From Thermomonas sp. (GTDB lineage Bacteria; Pseudomonadota; Gammaproteobacteria; Xanthomonadales; Xanthomonadaceae), in contig NZ_JAHRWW010000027.1 of NCBI RefSeq assembly GCF_019104945.1, positions 23,142-87,141 of the forward strand: 64,000 bases of DNA, in the 5' to 3' direction. The translations under genes were made by a program, and so were the position numbers. The notes under the pieces are model-generated. The model worked only from the letters and a program-made list of their open reading frames with translations. It did no database searches and was not told the origin of the DNA. Shown in pieces: positions 62,101 through 64,000 of the stretch; the stretch's first letter is position 1, and every line of letters starts with the position of its first letter.

Positions 62101-64000
62101 CCACCAGCACCAGCCAGACCCAAGGCGCCATCGGCGGCTTGGTGGGCGGCATGAGCGGCACCATCGCCAACAGCCATTCCAGCGCCACCGTCACCGGCCA
62201 CAACCGGGTGGGCGGTTTGGTCGGACAAATGTCCGTCAGCTCAGATGCCAACAAGATCCAGCAGATTTCCAATTCGTATGCCACCGGCGACGTGAGCGCC
62301 ACCTTCGGCTACGGCGGCGGGCTGGTGGGGCGCAACTTCGCCCGCATCGCCAACAGCTACGCCACCGGCGACGTCAGCGGCGGCACCGTGCTGGGTGGGC
62401 TGGTGGGCTACGGCAGCATTGCCACTTATTGGAACAACCAGCAAGACCCCAACACCAAAGATTCCTATCTGAATGTCTATGCCAGCGGCAATGTGACTGG
62501 CACAGGCAACGATGTAGGCGGCCTGTTTGGCTTGACGCAGGGCTTGCTGGGAGTACACAACGCTTTTGCCACCGGCAACGTGGTGGGCGCTAAAAATGTC
62601 GGCGGGTTGATTGGCCGTGTCTCGGACGGCGGCAGCAGCAGCCAGCAAGCATCGCTATGGAGCGTCTATACCCAAGGCGGCACGGTGACGGGTCAGGATA
62701 ATGTCGGCGGCCTGATTGGCAGCAGTGGTTGGGTACACGTCACGAACTCCTACTCGGCCAGCGGCCTGCTGACCGCCACGGACAGCAACGCCAAGCTGGG
62801 CGGGCTGATCGGCGGCAACAATACCGCGCTCAGTGCCAACATATTCATCTTCGATAATGGCGTGTGGAACATCGAAACCACCGGCACCGATTTTGCGGTA
62901 GGCGACAACGCCTGGGGGTCGTTCTTTATCACCGCACCGTCGGGCACACAGTATCTGGCCAGTGGCCATACCGTTGGCGCGACCACGGCGCAGATGATGA
63001 CCGTCGAGCCTTACGCCGTCAGTGGCTTCAATAATGGTCAGGGCGGCCTTGTTGGCTATTCCATCGTCACCGCCGCCAATGCTGCTGGCAACGACTATTC
63101 CCAACTTTTATATTCAAACAACATCTATTTCCTCTACGAAGGCCAGACCTACCCGCTGCTCCGCGCCTTCCTGCAACAAGTGACCGTCAACGCCGACTTG
63201 TCCGGCGCCAACAAGACCTACGACGGCCAGATCGCCAGCGGCACCGTGGGCAGCTACACCACCAGCATCCCGGTGGACGCCAGCCTGATCCTCGGCAGCC
63301 TGAGCTATGCCACCAACAGCGCCAACGCCGGCACCTACACCACCAGCAGCGGGCTGAACGTCAGCGGCGGCCTGTATTCCGGCCAACTCGGCTACGAGAT
63401 CACCTACAGCCCCACCACCAGCCTGACCATCAACCCCGCAGCGCTCACCATCACCGCCAACGATGCCAGCAAGATCTACGACGGCCTCGCGTGGACGGGC
63501 GGCAACGGCGTCACCTACAGCGGCTTCGTCAACGGCGAAGATGCCAACGTGTTGTCCGGCACGCTCACTTGGGGCGGCAGCAGCCAAAATGCCGTCAACG
63601 CAGGCAGCTATAGCCTGATCGCCAGCGGCCTTTCCAGCGGCAACTACGTCATCACCTATCAAGACGGCACGCTGAACATCGCCAAGGCCAGCGCGGTCAT
63701 TACCGCCAACAGCGGCACCCTCACCTACAACGGCCTGCTGCAAGCCATCACCGGCTACAGCGTTGCAGGTTTAGTGAACGGCGAAAACGCCAGCGTCATC
63801 ACTGGTCTTGTAGAAACCGGCGGCAGCGGCACCAATGCAGGCACCTATGCCCATACCGTCAGCGGTGGCAGCGCGGCCAACTACACCCTGACCTACGTCC
63901 CCGGCGCGCTCACCATCAACCCGGCGTCACTCACCATCACCGCCAACGACGCCAGCAAGACCTACGACGGCCTTGCGTGGACGGGCGGCAATGGCGTGAC
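59190..64000 (+). CDS. Two-partner-secretion exoprotein (TpsA), partial at right edge
   Basis: The frame is open for 1603 codons and leaves the window, so the end is missing. Residues 1-24 (MNRAYRIVFN, GVWQVVAEIAKG) form an extended signal peptide region, cleaved after ASA near 60. A Pro-rich linker (PAPPPPVIPVIPV) follows. The TPS/haemagglutination activity domain (about 95-215) has NVNFLQ-like SVNFLQP and NPNGVLFG. From about 470 to 1300 GLUG repeats (VGGLVG, VGGLIG and variants) recur. From 1331 MBG-type domains (LTITANDASKTYDG) begin. AGGGA lies before the ATG. No TpsB transporter gene is in view. An adhesin role is inferred. Confidence 0.93.
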   Translation, partial: MNRAYRIVFNSALGVWQVVAEIAKGHGQGKRSRARSPHRLNGLLLAMLLPGALISTSASAAIALPTQDGTSAGGGSTTPAPPPPVIPVIPVNTLPTGGSISVGNGSISTSGSAMTVQQQSQYLAINWQTFDIGSGASVNFLQPNANAIALNRVLGSSTSNIFGKLTGNGQVWLLNPNGVLFGSSAQVNVGGLVASTLGLSDDDFIAGNYRFSGSGGSVVNQGSVNAGYAALLGETVRNEGTIAARMGTVALAAGNKVTLDFDGDQLLNVQVDEGALHALADNRGLIQADGGTVLMTARAKDALLDTAVNNTGVIRARTVENRDGRILLVGDMDSGSANIAGTLDASAPDGGNGGFIETSAAHVNVADNALITTKAATGQSGTWLIDPTDFTVAKSGGDMTGAALTNALANGDVEIQSTAGAGGVNGDVNIKDTVSWSQNTLTLNAQRDINVFSTMNASGTAGLFFRYGQADAGGSYNIYAPVNLASTGSFRTQSGSAGGITNWTIITSLGAAGSSTGTDLQGMSGNLGGNYVLGADIDASSTATWNAGAGFTPVGFRPDDSSGNGFTGTLDGLGHVIDGLTINNPTLPTTYKYVGMFGYATNARIANTGLTNVSITGGPSSAAGGFVGASYSSTSISNSYVTGSVTGAGHAGGLIGFDFVPRGAALLDHVWSAGTVTATDIPAGSQTLGGIAGGLIGLGGLSITNSYSTADVRGSNYVGGLAGARFRGTMDNSYFAGSIGAIDPSRNIYALGALVGEYYAINSGTEIRNSHWNTDAAGSVGVGINSTGHIMDSASVTGLTTAQMRDAANWTGFNFTATASQNGWVLVDGAMPLLASEWSSYIRNAHQLQLMALDLSADYTLANDIDASATNGAAGDVWYGGSFSPIGTAAAKFTGSFDGQGHVIDGLTIDRGAQDNVGLFGYAGDGAFFANVGLSNANITGRAFVGTLLGQGGNTDAVAIDNAWSSGTVTSTSTSQTQGAIGGLVGGMSGTIANSHSSATVTGHNRVGGLVGQMSVSSDANKIQQISNSYATGDVSATFGYGGGLVGRNFARIANSYATGDVSGGTVLGGLVGYGSIATYWNNQQDPNTKDSYLNVYASGNVTGTGNDVGGLFGLTQGLLGVHNAFATGNVVGAKNVGGLIGRVSDGGSSSQQASLWSVYTQGGTVTGQDNVGGLIGSSGWVHVTNSYSASGLLTATDSNAKLGGLIGGNNTALSANIFIFDNGVWNIETTGTDFAVGDNAWGSFFITAPSGTQYLASGHTVGATTAQMMTVEPYAVSGFNNGQGGLVGYSIVTAANAAGNDYSQLLYSNNIYFLYEGQTYPLLRAFLQQVTVNADLSGANKTYDGQIASGTVGSYTTSIPVDASLILGSLSYATNSANAGTYTTSSGLNVSGGLYSGQLGYEITYSPTTSLTINPAALTITANDASKIYDGLAWTGGNGVTYSGFVNGEDANVLSGTLTWGGSSQNAVNAGSYSLIASGLSSGNYVITYQDGTLNIAKASAVITANSGTLTYNGLLQAITGYSVAGLVNGENASVITGLVETGGSGTNAGTYAHTVSGGSAANYTLTYVPGALTINPASLTITANDASKTYDGLAWTGGNGV
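63444..64000 (+). repeat. 486-bp tandem repeat of paired MBG domains
   Basis: The sequence beginning CTCACCATCACCGCCAACGA at 63444 recurs at 63930, 486 bases (162 codons) later. Over the 71 bases available before the window ends, 66 are identical, and the differences are mostly silent. Each unit encodes two different MBG-like domains. More copies probably follow to the right. Confidence 0.8.

Noticed and set aside
63444..64000. Regular repeats that might suggest a CRISPR array
   Set aside because: The period is 486 bases, the repeats are coding in frame, and there are no short unique spacers.

Overview
The window is GC-rich gammaproteobacterial chromosome, most likely from the Xanthomonadaceae/Lysobacteraceae. 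The supports are a Xanthomonas-type TonB receptor in a starch/maltose locus, an alpha-glucosidase of the XgtA type, a complete Entner-Doudoroff operon, and the block dapA-bamC / gcvR-bcp-phoH. It carries membrane-bound nitrate reductase, so the organism probably respires nitrate. Genus is inference. Genes are tightly packed with many ATGA/TAATG overlaps, and no gene-free stretch exceeds about 300 bases except around the IS relic (about 36446-37154). I found no tRNA, rRNA or CRISPR array.

Layout. 1-4587: pstSCAB-phoU phosphate uptake and signalling operon behind tandem Pho-box-like repeats. 4640-19467: housekeeping genes: a secreted EF-hand protein, rnt, the leftward run lipoprotein-folP-putP-miaA, cysS-sufE-MFS, fdxA, dapA-bamC, gcvR-bcp-phoH-DUF1275, fabA-fabB. 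19655-25342: zwf-pgl-edd-glk-eda, the full route from glucose to pyruvate and glyceraldehyde-3-phosphate. 25430-36445: alpha-glucan use: TonB receptor, GH97, cytoplasmic GH13 glucosidase, MFS transporter, lipoprotein alpha-amylase and a LacI-type regulator. An 18-bp palindrome in the divergent promoter and a closely related one before the receptor gene are probable operators. The sugar locus adjoins the Entner-Doudoroff operon, so starch can be followed on paper from outer membrane to pyruvate.

36485-37510 is a small foreign patch: an internally deleted IS3-type transposase just upstream of lacI, an AT-rich small secreted ORF, and a pair of palindromes 21 bp apart. 38387-43417 is a molybdenum cofactor operon (moaA, fused moaC-moaB, moeA, moaD, moaE, mobA, one unknown gene) with an FNR/Anr box and a probable Moco riboswitch in its leader. 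43462-54021 is the nitrate respiration operon narK-narGHJI-ppiC-narK with a perfect FNR/Anr box in front. These two units form one anaerobic module: cofactor synthesis, nitrate import, reduction and nitrite export.

54151-64000 is a surface-adhesin region: a YadA-like trimeric autotransporter with an acidic calcium-loop-like insert, a two-component system (REC-AraC regulator and 7TMR-DISM histidine kinase), and the first 1603 codons of a very large two-partner-secretion exoprotein (ESPR, TPS, GLUG and MBG regions) that runs off the right edge. Its TpsB transporter is not in the window.
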